A stretch of DNA of 64,000 bases from Atrina japonica (lineage: Eukaryota; Mollusca; Bivalvia; Pterioida; Pinnidae). The stretch's first letter is position 1. Each line of letters begins with the position of its first letter. The stretch is from the NCBI GenBank assembly GCA_030159075.1, contig BROG01000074.1, positions 1,241,501-1,305,500 on the forward strand. The letters are read 5' to 3'. Positions 37,401-52,200 of this stretch are shown here, in pieces. The notes under the pieces were generated by a model. It was not told where the DNA came from. It made no database searches and worked only from the letters and a program-made list of their open reading frames with translations. Both the position numbers and the translations under genes were made by a program.

Positions 37401-40400
37401 GTATATTGCTTTATTGTATTTAGAGTTTTTACCAGTAATTTATAATCACTTTGTTGCTGCTATTTCCTATGTAACGTTATGATGCCATTGTGTGGTATTC
37501 CACCTCAAAGATTTGAGAACTGGTACCAAACCCAAGTTTTCTTTTTATTTCGACCAATCAGAGTTTACATTAACATTGGTGTTTTTTGTTGCATTAAATG
37601 ATTATGAGCATAAGCACAAGTTTCTTTTTTTCTGGGCTATCATTTTCTGTAAACTTAAAACCATCGCCAGACTTCCTATGGTAATCACTATTTCTGTCAG
37701 TTTGTGAAGTTTCATCATTTGACATGTTACCATCTTGAAGAAGAAATATAAACATTTTTAAACCATTGGATAAGGTGAGGGCAGAGCCTTCATCACTTTG
37801 TAAAATTCACTCGCCTGTTAACACTGCCATCAGTTGATACTAGTTGTTTAGTATAATAACCACCCAAACAAATCAGATCACAAAATATATCGTGTAATAT
37901 ATAGATCTGATAGTAACAGAACTACTAAAGATTTTAATTTTACTTTTCAGTCGATGCAATAATGCACTATGCAGGTATTAATGATGTACATTTTAACTAC
38001 ATATTCACAAACCTTATTCAATTTCTCTATTTGGGTGTTCATACAATCTTTCTACAGTGACAAGAAAAAAGTAGTTCAAAGTGAATATATATCAGTGCTA
38101 AAGAGTAGATAATTTGTGTCAAACCAACTACTCACTTTTGGCATTGTGCTGTACATATACAAGGCTAAATAAATAAGATTTGTTTGATATGACCTGACCG
38201 ACTCACCAGTTTTGTTTACGTACTTTTTTCTGATCAGTTATCTGAAATTTTGACCAATTTACATAAAAAAGATTGAAAAGAAAATTTAAAAAAAAAAATT
38301 CCTATCAACCAACTTATTTCTAAACCTACTGGTCAGGGCACATCAAATAAACAATTTTTGTAACTCATCAACCCCTGAAAAACAATGGACTCTTCTTTAA
38401 ATCAGTTTATGAAGACCAGTCCAATGTGTCTTTAGGGGTGAATGAGTTAAATGATGGCCTAACTTTTTATTTTGTCCAAGTAATACTAAAGGATATATAA
38501 TTGTCTTTTTTTTATTTGTGTATAAAGATAAACTTCTGATATGGAAATGTACATGGGTGTGTTTGTTAGTAGTGGGAGAATTTATATGATAGAAAAGTTG
38601 ACACCCTTCAATGATTATATAGTGTAAATATATTTGTTTTCTGCAAGCACATTAGAATTTTTTTTCCTTACAGAAGAGTGATTTTATCAGAGACCTTGTT
38701 GAAACTTGATAGAGAAAATTGTGAGTAATGTATAGGTTCCTGAGTGGAAGAAAAACTCAATTGTTTTCTAGTAAATATGCGACTCGGACATTCTGCCTAC
38801 AATTTGATACTTTTTAAGAGCTACATATCTACCTATGAGTTTTGTATTAGAATCATCTCTCATAAAAAGTGTTAAGAAGATATCTTAATATTTACAGCAA
38901 AACATAATTATGTGTCATTGTTTTGTGCGTCCCATATCTGATGTTGCCTTATTTAATACTCATTTTAAGATGTCCAAGTTACTAAAAGTTATAACAATCT
39001 GTAATCAGAAGAAACAACAACAAACAGGTGTAAAGTTGAGAGGTGTCAGCACTTGGTTTGTGTGTTGTGTATCAGTTAATATGTGCTACTGTTAATCATG
39101 TGATGATATAGATAAACAGCTCACCCAATTTATTGATTTATTGTGACTAGATCATTTCATAGCTAACTGCAAGCAGAATTTTAAGTGTGAATTTTTTGTT
39201 TAATTAATTTGCTTAACATGGAGCAGCATTATAAATGCTTGTTAAGGGTTTAATTGGGAGTCACAAATCATAGGATCTGTAAATAGTATAAATTATGATA
39301 GTTTCAGATTAATACTCCGATTTGATGGTGCCTAATACATAAATCTGATGAATTCCAGTTAGTTTGCTTTAAAAGTAATTATCTAGAAAAACTTCTATGT
39401 AATATTTGTTTTCTTTTCAGAATCTTTTGATTTAAAAATTAAGCTTGAAGATGAAAGTTTTTAAATTTGAATATGCATGGGGTTTTTAAAGCACGAATAT
39501 TTGATCTTTAGATTATGAAAGTTTTAGTGGTATGCAATACCTGTTTGGTATTGATGTCCCCTTTATATTTTACAAATGATGATTGGCAGTAAGAAGCATG
39601 TAAACAAATTCTGATTAGATGTTGGAAACTTGTATGCAAAATCTCATTCGAAAGGGTAAGATACAAGAATCCTGTACAAGAAGTACATTTGTTCTTATCT
39701 ATTAACTTGTTTGATATCCCTTTGAGAGTGTGACAGATAAGTTGTCCTATGACTAGAATGATTTTGTATTTCCTGAAGGATGTTTGATATCAGCCATTAC
39801 ATTTACAGTTCAAAGGTGAGGAAGGGGTCTGTCTGATCTCATTACTATTATAAAATTTACAGTTGCTAACAAGCTTGCTAGGATATTTGAATTCCTGTAC
39901 ACTATGTTATAGATAGTAATGGTCATATATGTTAAGTGTTCTTCCACAATGGCTTGGCAGTGCTTTGTGTTTACAAGTCTGTTGAATCTCATTTCATGTA
40001 TTTCAAATAAAGATATGTAGGAGAAGAAATCATGAAAAAAAATATTGTACATATATAAATGATGACCACTAGTCCCACTGACAGACTGAGTTAATGCAGT
40101 TTATAAAGAAAATTAAAAACAACACAGGCTAAATAGAGATTTTGCCCCATTGTAGATATTAAATATTCAGTATTTTGTTAATCAAATTGCCTGTAGCTAC
40201 TCTATCAATTTTTTTTTCAGGAAAATGTCACATTGTAATTGATATGATACAGTACAATCTAGCACTAATCACAACAAAGTTTTGTCTGAAACTGTAAAAA
40301 TCATGTGATTTGTCAAAGTGTTAACAGAAGCATGTTAATTTAATAAATTAATAAAGAATGTTGATATTGTTACTTGTTGATGATATGACACACTTCCATC

Positions 40401-42360
40401 TACCTGTAAATTTATGATCATGATGTGGTTTGAAATCACAATTTCATTATTGTACAATTTTTTGAATTTCATTTCACTTTTGTATATTATTCCTGATCTT
40501 CATTTCTTATATCAATTTTATGTTTTGAGTGTCAGAGCAGTATATATTTCTAGTATTAAACAGTTGTGAATTCATTTCAATCATAAATAAGGATACAAAT
40601 GCTATTCAACACTTTTTAAAAAAGGAAAATACAAAAATGGAACCATGAATTTAATAGGTTAAAGTCTATATTCTTAGCAACCATGTATGTAAAATATTTT
40701 TCTTACACTTTAGATAAAACATTACAGCTAAAGTAATATTTATGGCACCAATGATTCTGAAGTTTTTCATGGCCTGAACATTGATCGAGTTTATTTAGTT
40801 TCTCCTTATGCTGTTTCATTATTTTTTAATTGAAAATATTTAATAAAAGTCATAGTAAAATCAATTAAAAAGGCACTTGTATTTTTGTCTAGCATTTGTA
40901 TATGATGGAAATTGTCATGGGAGACCACCCATTCTCCAAATGTGGTCTTACATGACGGGTGGTCTTTTATTTTATGTGAATGGTATCTCAAGATATTCCA
41001 CTGTTTACAGATTTAAAGGGGTTTGCGATTAAATATTTTAGTAAAACCAAGAACAAAATATGGATATAGTTTAGGTTATATTTCCGACTTTTTAAGTATT
41101 CTAACACCAAGATGTGAGATAAACTACATTAGGTTTGGAGTTTCCATATCATTAGTTTACTTTTTATTCAGGGTAGGGATGAAACAAAATCCATTTGAAT
41201 TTTATCTACACTCGACTTTGATATAAATAATGTAACTTTTTGGAAATCTTTCCATAAAAAGTAAATGTGTCAGTTTTCATAGTTCTGATCTATTCTAATT
41301 AATCTATTTTTAAAATAAATTTACCTATTTGCCAAAATAGGCATGATATTGAAAAAATAATGTGATATTGACTTTGAATCAATTTTTTTTTATAGATGTA
41401 TGCATTCTTTGGCTTACACTAATAATGATAATAATTTTCAATATCTAGCAATATTTCAAATAGTGAATGTTAATATGTACACAATACACATTGACTGTAT
41501 TGGACAAACAATTAGTCATTATCTTAGGTATTTCATTATCATTTGTAAGCACTATTAGCATGTGGCAATACCTAACCTTCAGACAGAACCAGGAAGTTTC
41601 TTTCATATGGCATTAAGTGGCAATCACACAGTAACAACCAGTAGCCCTGGCATTTACATGTCATCTAGTGGCAATAACACATGCCATCTAGTGGCAATTC
41701 CAATTGGTTTATTAATTTTAATTCAAAGGAAGGTAATTCAATCATCATCAGACCTTGATCCTTTTAGAAAACTAAGTTGTAATATCATGACTTTTACATT
41801 TTGATTTTAAGAACACTATTCAAGAGTGTTAAGTATAGTGCTTTTCAATATACAGACTATTCTTAGTACTTTTAATGAAGTGGGCCAGAAGTCACAAAAT
41901 TCACTCAATACTTCACTTTCAGTTTTTTGTTTTGACTAGATATATTTATTTGTAAAACATCTGGATTTGACTGAACACGAAACATGTTTTTTCTTATTCA
42001 TTCAAATAGAAATTATTGGGTCATAATTTTGTCCCTTATAATTAAAAATATTTTGAGTATGGTAATCAAAATTTTAAGTTTTCTTTAAATTAGTATAATT
42101 TTCATGATTATTTTCATCTATATGTTTGTAAATATACAAAAATATAGAGTCAAAGCATAAATTCTGTGTGTTATGTTATTGTAATAAAAAATTAGTCATG
42201 CATGAGTATCAATTAAATTTGGTGACTTTGGGTCGTGAATGATAGGAATTCCTTTACACTGAACAATGGTATGCAACTAAGCTCAAGGATGACAAATTTG
42301 AATTATGTCATGACATGACTTAATGCCTATGGATTTTTGAAAATAAAAGATCAAGTAGGC
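37401..42360. other. Intergenic, mostly unannotated
   Basis: No gene recognised. A small inverted repeat lies at 38362-38448 ('aactcatcaacccct' against 'aggggtgaatgagtt'). Otherwise the stretch is AT-rich with only short chance frames, none with a family motif or credible splice structure. Confidence 0.4.
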
Positions 42361-42473
42361 AAATCAGCAAATTTCAAGGGCCAGCAATGAGAAATAGATT
42401 GTTAAACAGATTGATATGTTGCTATGAAAATGTCTTAGCATCTTTCTACCAAGAAAGTATATGGGAGGATTTA

Positions 42474-42502
42474 CCCCCCCCCCCCCCCCCAAAAAAAAAA
42501 AA
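42474..42502. repeat. C(17)A(12) homopolymer pair
   Basis: Seventeen C are followed directly by twelve A, then 'ccccaacaaaac'. This is likely to be a sequencing and assembly trouble spot. Confidence 0.9.
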
Positions 42503-42721
42503 CCCCAACAAAACAAAAAAAAACCATAACAACATAAAATCAGGGCAGAATTTCGGCCTAGGGCCACAAGGACCAAAATCATTTTATGTTGCTTTTGTAT
42601 TTGAGGGTTTTTTTTTACTTTTTTCTTCAGAAATGATTTTTATTTCCCATATTTTTCTTTTATTATGTATAACAGTCATGGCAGTTGAGGGTTATTTTGT
42701 GATTGAAATCATACGCAATAG

Positions 42722-44128
42722 TTAAGTACTGATTTTTCATAAAACAAACATTCACATACTGAATTATTTTATAGAATAATCATACACTATAGTCAAGTAC
42801 TGAATTATTTTATAAAATAACCATACACTACATTAAAGAACTGAATTATTTTATAAAATAACCATACAGTACATTAAAGAACTGAATTATTTTATAGAAT
42901 AACCATACACTACATTAAAGAACTGAATTATTTTATAGTAACCACAGTACATTAAAGAACTGAATTATTTTATAAAATAACCATACACTACATTAAAGAA
43001 CTGAATTATTTTATAAAATAACCATACAGTTCATTAAAGAACTGAATTATTTTATAAAATAACCATACACTACATTAAAGAACTGAATTATTTTATTAAA
43101 TAACCATACAGTTCATTAAAGAACTGAATTATTTTATAAAATAACCATACAGTACATTAAAGAACTGAATTATTTTATAAAATAACCATACAGTACATTA
43201 AAGAACTGAATTATTTTATAGAATAACCATACACTACATTAAAGAACTGAATTATTTTATAAAATAACCATACAGTACATTAAAGAACTGAATTATTTTA
43301 TAAAATAACCATACACTACATTAAAGAACTGAATTATTTTATAAAATAACCATACACTACATTAAAGAACTGAATTATTTTATTAAATAACCATACAGTT
43401 CATTAAAGAACTGAATTATTTTATAGAATAACCATACACTACATTAAAGAACTGAATTATTTTATTAAATAACCATACAGTACATTAAAGAACTGAATTA
43501 TTTTATTAAATAACCATACAGTACATTAAAGAACTGAATTATTTTATTAAATAACCATACACTACATTAAAGAACTGAATTATTTTATAAAATAACCATA
43601 TGACATTATTATTTTATTTTATAAAATAACCATTCACTACAGTAAAGAACTGAATTATTTTATTAAATAACCATTCACTACAGTCAAGTACTGAATTATT
43701 TTATAAAATAACCATACAGTACATTAAAGAACTGAATTATTTTATTAAATAACCATACAGTACATTAAAGAACTGAATTATTTTATAAAATAACCATTCA
43801 CTACAGTCAAGTACTGAATTATTTTATAAAATAACCATACAGTACATTAAAGAACTGAATTATTTTATAAAATAACCATTCACTACAGTCAAGTACTGAA
43901 TTATTTTATAAAATAACCATACAGTACATTAAAGAACTGAATTAAAAAATAACCATTCACTACAGTCAAGTACTGAATTATTTTATAAAGTAACCATACA
44001 CACATTAAAGAACTGTAACCATACAGTACATTAAAGAACTGAATTATTTTATAAAATAACCATTCACTACAGTCAAGTACTGAATTATTTTATAAAATAA
44101 CCATTCACTACAGTCAAGTACTGAACTA
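42722..44128 (+). repeat. 41-bp minisatellite, about 34 copies
   Basis: The unit is 'aactgaattattttataaaa' followed by 'taaccatacagtacattaaa' and 'g'. Variants swap 'cactac' for 'cagtac' and 'gtcaagtac' for 'ttaaagaac'; some units are shortened (near 42930, 43590, 43940, 44000). The CDS-free array lies between MOB1 and MRPL12. Confidence 0.95.
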
Positions 44129-44410
44129 CTATATCAAAATTTCCCTAACATTGGGTGGTACAGTACAATTCACATTAACTTCTTTGCAGGATAGAGAACC
44201 TTTTGAATATCATATAGAGGATTCTACTCACATTTCAATTATAGCATTTTATTCTACACTGCATACATGTAGGTATTGCGACAACTAGGAATGATTACTC
44301 TTAATATATCAGTGTAATTTTAAAGTTGTTACCTAGTATTCAAACTTGTCCTGGTCATGACAGAGTTCACAGTACTCCAACCACAGGGTTATATGGACTT
44401 TACTCCATCA

Positions 44411-44419
44411 CACACACGC

Positions 44420-44458
<39 letters not shown>

Positions 44459-44472
44459 TATGTATATATATA
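44411..44472. repeat. (CA)n/(TA)n microsatellite
   Basis: Compound run: (CA), (TA), (CA) again, then (TA). Confidence 0.9.
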
Positions 44473-45633
44473 AAATAAGTGATGCTTGGAGTTTATAGAT
44501 TACATTATTCCTCAATACGTTACTCATTCTTGTTAATTCTTTTAATGTGAAGTTACCTGAAACATCTTGTTATATGTAATTTAAAAAACAATATCCATAC
44601 TTAAAATCCCTGTATCTGAATCCCAAGCATTGTTTAATATGTATTTTGAAATTTACTTCATGTATATTCTTTTCCTGGTGAGAAAATTTTGTTTTCCATT
44701 CCTTCATATGTGAATTTGAATCAATTTTCAAAATGAATAACAACATAAAATACATGTACTTTGTTAGTGATAAATTTGCTTTTTGGAAAATCCAGAGGTC
44801 ATTTGTCCACCAAAAATGTGAAAACTTGTTTACAAAATTTAAATAGTAATAAAGGTTTGTCTCAGGAGTTAACAAATTTGTATAATTAAACACAATTTTT
44901 TGTTTTGATTTCTTATTTGAAGATGAAACTATGAATGCAAAGGCTTTTGAAATGACAAAAATTTGATTGTATTGTGTACCAGTATTTTAATATTTTGGCA
45001 GTCAACTTAATGATTTTTTGGACATGATTGTCACACACTGTCTTCAATATAGTTTGTTCTTTCCACATATGATGCAATGAAAGCAGTCATTTATGAAGGT
45101 GTTCCACTTTTTCCCATTTATTTGTTATGTTTTGTAATTTGGTGTATTTCTAGATAACCACTTCATACATGGATACACCACATATGCATGAATTGTCACT
45201 GGATATATAATGATCAAGATCCAATTGTAAGAGATATTACTTCTGTTGGAAGAAAAATACAGTTGATACATAAACATATACTTTGTTTGTTTATTTTACA
45301 GTTGATGCATGGTTAACTTACAGATTTTTTATTCTCAGAATGTCAAATTTGATATTCTGATGTGTCAGCAAAGTCTACTATTGAGCAAGATGTTTTGTTT
45401 GTGCCATCTGGCTCATGCTGTTAATTACAAGTTACTAAATTCAGATACACGTACATTTGAGATTGTTTGCTTTTACTCATGTTTCACTACTTGCCAGAAT
45501 TTTTCATTTATATGGTGATTGTTATGTTATTTGCACATGTATTGATCATAGAGGAATGACAGAGTCATATAACATGCTCCATCCATTTTAATTAAGGAGT
45601 GATTAGGGAGTTTTTTCCATATGGTTGTGTGAG

Positions 45634-45872
45634 GAGCCTCCGTGGCCGAGTGGTTAGAGCATTGCGCTTTAAATCACAAGGCCTCTCACCTCTGGTTCGA
45701 TTCCCGCTAGGGTAATTTTGAATTAAGTGGGAAAGTTCGCCAGTTTTCTTGCGGAAGGTCGATGGTCTTTACCTGTGTAACCGGGGTTTATCCTCCACCA
45801 ATAAAAAACTGGACGCCATCATATGACTGAAAGATTGTTGAGTATGGCATAAAACAAAAAATCAAATCAAAT
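45634..45872 (+). mobile_element. tRNA-derived SINE, type B, full copy
   Basis: The head 'gcctccgtggccgagtggtt' is tRNA-like (A box), with B box 'ggttcgattcc' about 60 bp on. The body has 'ccggggtttatcctccacca' and 'aaaactggacgccatcat', and the tail is 'aaatcaaatcaaat'. This is the clearest copy in the window; the head resembles a Leu or Ser tRNA but it is not a functional tRNA gene. Confidence 0.8.
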
Positions 45873-46078
45873 TCATATGTGTGGGGGACAAGTCTAAGTA
45901 TGGGAGACAACTTATAGATAACAATGTAACTTAACACTTTTACAGAGAAATAATATCTACAAATAAATCAGTTGCAGTCATGGCATAATGTAAGTGATGC
46001 AAGTGATTTGCCACAATTTTGACTTGTGCTATAAGCTACAATTATGCCAACGTTTTGATCTTGGTTTAGAATCTCTGA

Positions 46079-46330
46079 GCCTCTGTGGTGGAGTGGTTAG
46101 AGCATTGCACTTTGAACATGAAGTCTCTCACTTCTGGTCAGCACAGCTTCGAGGCCTGCTGGAACCTTAGCTGATTTTATGAGAAAGTTTGCTAATTTAC
46201 TAGCATAAGGCTGGTGTTTTTTACCCAGGTACATTGTAACTAGGTTTTCTCCTCCATTAAAAACTGACCACCACCATATAATTTAAAAGTTGTCGAGTTT
46301 GCTGTAAAACACTATTCAAAATCTCATCAA
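46079..46330 (+). mobile_element. SINE type B, degenerate copy
   Basis: 'gcctctgtggtggagtggtt' and 'agcattgcactttgaa' align with the head at 45634, and the body and tail follow with many changes. Confidence 0.7.
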
Positions 46331-47159
46331 AAAGTCCTTGTGACTTTATATTCAACCACAACTTCTAATGAAGTACCAGGTAAAATGAAGAACTGGGAAT
46401 CAAGCTCAAGGATAAATTCTTGCAAAATGAATGCTAAAACTACAGCACCTATGCCAGTAGTGACATTGGGATGCATAGTCAAAGTAATCATTCCTTGCAG
46501 CCATACATACAGATAATTAAAGTGGAACAAATGCATTTCCTGTTATAGTTGTCTGAATTGTAAAGTAAGAAGAATCGTTTGATAACTAGAGGCTCCCAGG
46601 AGCCTGTATTCTTGCACCTAGGTAATGCAAGACTAAAACTAGCCATTTTGCACCTATTTCCTTAATCACTAGTGCAACATCAGGCACAGGTGGGAAACTT
46701 TTTCCCTTCAGTCCAGGCAAGTTAAAATCCAACCTTTTAGTCTTACCATAAAAAAGACATGACAGGAAGTGGAAAAAAATATGATAAAGTAATATATATA
46801 GAGACAAATGACATTTCCTGTTAATCCCGACACTGTCTGTCTATTATATATGTAAAGTAAGCAATTATGAATTCGTTTGAACAAACTTTTGTTTAAGTTT
46901 GATGCCATACTCATAATTGCCTCATCATGTTTCTTAGACTATTTTGTTAACTACTTCAAAGGGAAACTGAATTTGTTTCCATATGCATTATTATACAGTA
47001 TAGATTCAGATTAAATAAATCCAATTGACCAACATGAAATCTCACTCTGGTATCTCTTAAAACCCATACAGGAAATAACACTGTCATATGTATACTGAGG
47101 GCATTCGATTTGTATAAAGACTAAATCATTTTTGTTTATATGTAAATGAAATTTGAACC

Positions 47160-48226
47160 AATTCCCATAGGAATGTTAAAATATCTTCTAACTGACGTCT
47201 TGGATTTTGTGCGGCCCTCAAAAACACCAATGTTGTAGGGGGCCACCAAAGAAGTTGTCGGCTACTTTGGTTCCAATTGGCTTAGGGGTTTTAAAGAAAA
47301 AGAAATTGTTTCCCATAGGGTCCAATGTAACCTATGTTCCCCGTTCGGATCTTGGATCAGGTGCAGACTTGTTTCAGAAGGTACCATTAAGGAAACTATA
47401 ACCAAGTTTTGATTCCAATTGGCTCACTAGTTTCAGAGAAAAAATATCTTTGAAGTATTTTCCCATAAGGCCAATGTTAAAATTGTTTTACATGGTGGCC
47501 ATCTTGGATTTGGTGTAGCACTCAAAAACCCCAATAAGGGGGCCATCAAAGACTCGCCAAGTTTGGTTCATTGGCTAAAAGTTTTAGAGAAAAAGATCTT
47601 TGATATTGTTTAGGGTATATTAACCTATGTGCTGGCGGCCATGATTAGAGCCATAAAGGACCAGAAGATACCATCAAGGACTACTGTGACAAAGTATCTT
47701 CCAATTTGCTCAGTAGTTTCACAAAAAATATCTTTTGAACGTATTTTCTAAGGTCCAATGTTAAAATATGTTCACATCTTGGATTTGATGTGGCCCTCCT
47801 AATAGGGGGCCAAAAAAAACTTCATTTGGTTCCCAGGCTAATTTAGAGAAAAAGATCTTTGATATTGTTCCATAGGGTCACATTAAAATGTTCCCCCCTG
47901 TGTAGGTGCAGATTTAAAAAAACACCAGTTTCAGATTCCAGACTACTTTTTTTTATAATGGCTCAGTAAGAGAAAAATATCTTTGAATATATTTTCCCAT
48001 AGGGTCCAATGTTATCTATGATCCCCACTGGCGGCCATCATTAGGTGCGGACATGCCGGACACAATTTTTAAAGTAGACCACCCAAACTGTTTGACAAAG
48101 TTTGGTGAAATGGCCCAGCGGTTTCTGAGGAGTTGATCTTTAACGACGGACGGATGACAACGACGCCGCCACGGACACCAAGTGATGGCAAAAGCTCACA
48201 TGGCCTTTTAGGCCAGGTGAGCTAAA
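47160..48226 (+). repeat. Degenerate array of about 200-bp units ending in 'ggtgagctaaaa'
   Basis: Recurring blocks 'ttggttccaattggct', 'agagaaaaagatcttt', 'tcccatagggtccaatgt' and 'cttggatttg' repeat about five times. The right end has a CpG-rich 'gacggacggatgacaacgac' and 'aggccaggtgagct'. Such repeats are familiar from mollusc genomes; family name not assigned. Confidence 0.65.
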
Positions 48227-48579
48227 AAGGTTACTCTGCCTCGCTTAGACTATTAACTGAATGGGATAGTTCCATATAACATAACAGTATACAGTTTAAC
48301 TTGGTTACAATGAAATTCAGGGGACAATGTCAATGTTCCATGATTTGTAAAACAATATGCAATGAAACTATAAAAACATTTCTAACATTTTATGTAAATA
48401 TAGGCATCAAGAGGCGGGTGGCAAGGAAATGTAGTTTGAGTCTCTTGGGAATGTCTGATGCAAAATCAGAATTTTGTGTCAAGTTGGGCAATTGCATTAT
48501 TTTGACATATAATATCAACTCACCTCAGCTAAAAGTTCAATAGTAATCTGCCTTTTTGTAAGGACCTAAAGGATGGGGT

Positions 48580-48735
48580 ACAATATCTTCCATTGCCAAT
48601 CACAACTACTGTGACTGGATAAATTGGACACACCTCCTCCTTACAAAATATTCATTAGCAATTAATAATTCCTGGCACATGAAAACATGTGTAGGAAAGA
48701 GCATAGTGATTCCAGACTGTTTTTTTTATAATGAT
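48580..48735. mobile_element. End of an element related to 4149-4694
   Basis: 'gtaggaaagagcatagtgat' and 'tccagactg' match the right arm of the element at 4149-4694. The left end was not found, so it is probably truncated. Confidence 0.45.
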
Positions 48736-49230
48736 TCAAATATGACCTTGAGTCAAGGTCATAATTGGCACCTATAAATGAAAAACTTTTTAAAATATAT
48801 TCAGGTAAGGCATAAATGTTATGGGCTGGAAAAGCAGAGAGATGGATAATACCACAATATAATACAATGTATGTTCCATCTAAAGACATGCCTATAAAAT
48901 AAACTTTTTGTAGGCTATAGGCGTATAATTTTGAGTCTTTGGGAATGATGCAAAGAGTTTTAAATCCAGAGGGTTAATGACTCAGGAGATGTAAGAACAT
49001 ACCTATATCAAATCTTTCTTTCATATTCATCAAAATGGAAATAAAAATATCCAACAAAATTCTGATATTAAGACATCATTTATAATGAAATCTATCTCTA
49101 GTTTGCTGATACACCAGTGATAGCATTTTGTATATACAAATCACATGGAAATCAAGATGTTAGAATTTCTAGTCACTATTTCTGCATGTCAATGATAACA
49201 TTGTTCATATAATTTTCACTCTTGCAGTTT

Positions 49231-52200
49231 TCATTCGATTTCTGCGACACCACCACTGGCTTCTAATGCTGCCTTTAATTTCTCAGCTTCATCTTTTGCA
49301 ACATCTGCTTTTACAACTTGTGGTAGTGAATCAACCATTTTTTTTGCCTGAAAAGGAAGGAATCCATCAAAATAATTATTGAAGTATTTCAATAACTTGA
49401 TGTAAATGATTTATGGTGGAATCTCCTTATGTCGAAATGGGATGATTCCGGTTATGTAGTAGCCTACAGTAATGCTTGATCTAAAACTTCAAATACCGTT
49501 TTGCTGTGACACTTATACTCGAAACCAAACTCTATGACGCGTCTTTATACAATTTTTCTGTGCTGATTGATTTTAATCGATTAACTACACTGCCAATAAC
49601 AACTCGATTAGATCTTGTTACCCGGTTATCAAAACACCTTTTGTTTAATCTTCAAGACAAGACTCCCGGTGTCGGTCTGCCTTACGGCATTGACTTTTTA
49701 TAAATTCACTGTTAATTACTTGAACTTAGAGATTTCAAAAGTGAAATAGAAAGGAATTTACAAATCCGGACCTTGAATCCACTTTGTGGTTTCTAGAACT
49801 TTGAGGTCTGACATTTGAGTCAATGAGATTCACCTGTATATAAAATACAAACAACATCTCCCACCTAAAATAAAAGCAAAAACAGTACAGCCTTGTATAT
49901 TATGTACTGTGTATGACTTAACAAGAAAAATCTGGCTTTAATAGCTAATTGCTAATTTTTCTATTTAAGGGCAACACTTTTGAAAATAAAATTTAGTAGT
50001 ATATATTGCATTATACAATTGGAAAAAGTATTTTTTTATCACATAAGTGACTGGCCAATAATTCAGGTATCAACAATCTTACAATGACATGATAAAGCTA
50101 TAACATAAACATACCTGGACTAAATTAATATTTGGTAAAAGATTTTTTAATTCTTTGATTAAAGCGATTTTCTTGCTGTCATCAAATTTGTTCAATTTCA
50201 CAGTAAAGGACGTTTTCTCTCGTCTTGGTGCAGATTCCTCGTCTTCTTCTTCCTGAATGAAATTATAGTACCAAATTTACAGCGGAATATTTTACTGTTT
50301 ATTCATTATTACAATTTGAATTCTAAATGGTGTTTTACACTACACTCAACAATTTTTCAATTACGTGGTGGTGGCTAGTTTTTAATGATTGGGGAGAGGA
50401 ACCAGTTACAATGTACTCGGGAAGAGAACACCGACCTTCTGCAAATGAACTGGCAAACATTATCACAGTGATAGTTTAAAGCACAAAAGTCTAACCACTC
50501 GGCCACGGAGGCCCCAGAACCATTATTAGAAAGGAATGAGATTAAAAAAGCTTCCAAATCCTTAGGAGCTGTATATGTATTGACATGTATTTTACTAATA
50601 TTGCCTGTGTGTACACATACATCTCTTCTTTGTTACCTACCTAATCAACATTAAATTCATTATGCCGTTATAACTGTAACACCAGTGACTTCAATACTGG
50701 TCTTATTTTGTAGCTTCAATTGTCAAACAAGTAAATACTCAAAGATGAGTATCAAATCACAAAACGTGTGTTTGTGTATGTAACATTTTATCTGAAAATT
50801 TTCCAAAACTTCAAAGACTGTAGCATGATTCTTATCATTTCAAGGTCACATTCCAATGAACATAGCCTTTAGTGTCCTGAATGTCTGAATGAAGACTTCA
50901 ACTTCATAGTGGGAAATAAGGGAATGATTCAAAAGTATAAAGAAATTTTGATTACGCAATTTAGACACTGTCCCAAATCACAAAGCTATCAGAACTTGAA
51001 ATATCATTATTTGTCACTTGATTACTGTACATTCACAGTGCATTACGCACACACATGATCATCTCTAATTGCTTATTACCGTATTTGACCCATTAACAAT
51101 CAATGTCCCTATAAGCGCCCCTTCCCCCTTTTTTTTACCTAAGATTCTTGATCGTAGCTGGTTGACAAGATGTGGAACTGAAAAACCACAAGAAACAGTT
51201 TATCTGTAGCCCCCCCCCCCTCCCCCCCCCCGCCCAGTAACAGAAGAATGTCGATAGATGTCCTTGAAAATAACTACATCAGCTTTACCACTGTGCCTTA
51301 TAAAAATGAACTGTTTTACATCAATTTGACTATCAACTTTTCGACCAATGAAGATGCGACTTAAATATTCTTGTAAGTGTTCAAAATGGCAAAGAGATGT
51401 AAACAAACAACACTGAACACATAAAGATATGGTAGTACAGAATTATATTCATAACCCTGGATGGATTTGAATCACAAAAGATATTTTGATGGATATTTGT
51501 GGACTGACGGTTTTCTTTTTTACAAAATAAATAACATCACTTTGCTGTTAATTTTTGTAAGTCACATTTTTATTGGTCTAACATCACACATTTACGAGCA
51601 GTCACCAGCACAGATTGTGCTAGATCCTCTATTCGACACATCAGAAAATGGGAGTGGTGAGAGATCTGTTTTTAATTAGATTGATTAAGCGCCAACCCCA
51701 TTTTCCTGATTTTTGCACCTTGGGTGCTTATTGGGTCAAATAAGATAGGTTGATGTGGTGGATAGGTGGAGGTCACCATGTTGAAGAAAAAAATATTGAC
51801 CTATAGACTGTAAAATACAGTAGATGGTCTTAATACTAAGGATCCACAATCTATAGTTTTATGATGGGAACTTCAATGCAGTTATTTTTTTTGAGTTAAT
51901 AACATTATCATTTTGTAGATAATTACTTATTTTTCTATACTGCACTGGAAGATGAAACATATTGTGGTGTATAGGTAACTGGCAACATATCTATCTCATT
52001 CTGTCACTTACCTTCTGTGCCGGTGCTGCACCTGCAGCCATTGCCATAACAGGGGCATCTTGTATTTTCAATTTTTGCTGCAAAGACAAAAAAAGTTGTC
52101 ATTATCAACGTTTTCTTATTTTAAGTATCAACCTAAACCCAATCAACCTACAGTACAATAATGGTGTATGGATCTTTAAACTTGACGTTATGAGTCTTTG

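Noticed and set aside
45634..45715. tRNA gene
   Set aside because: A and B boxes are present, but the sequence does not fold into a clean cloverleaf and is followed by a SINE body repeated elsewhere.
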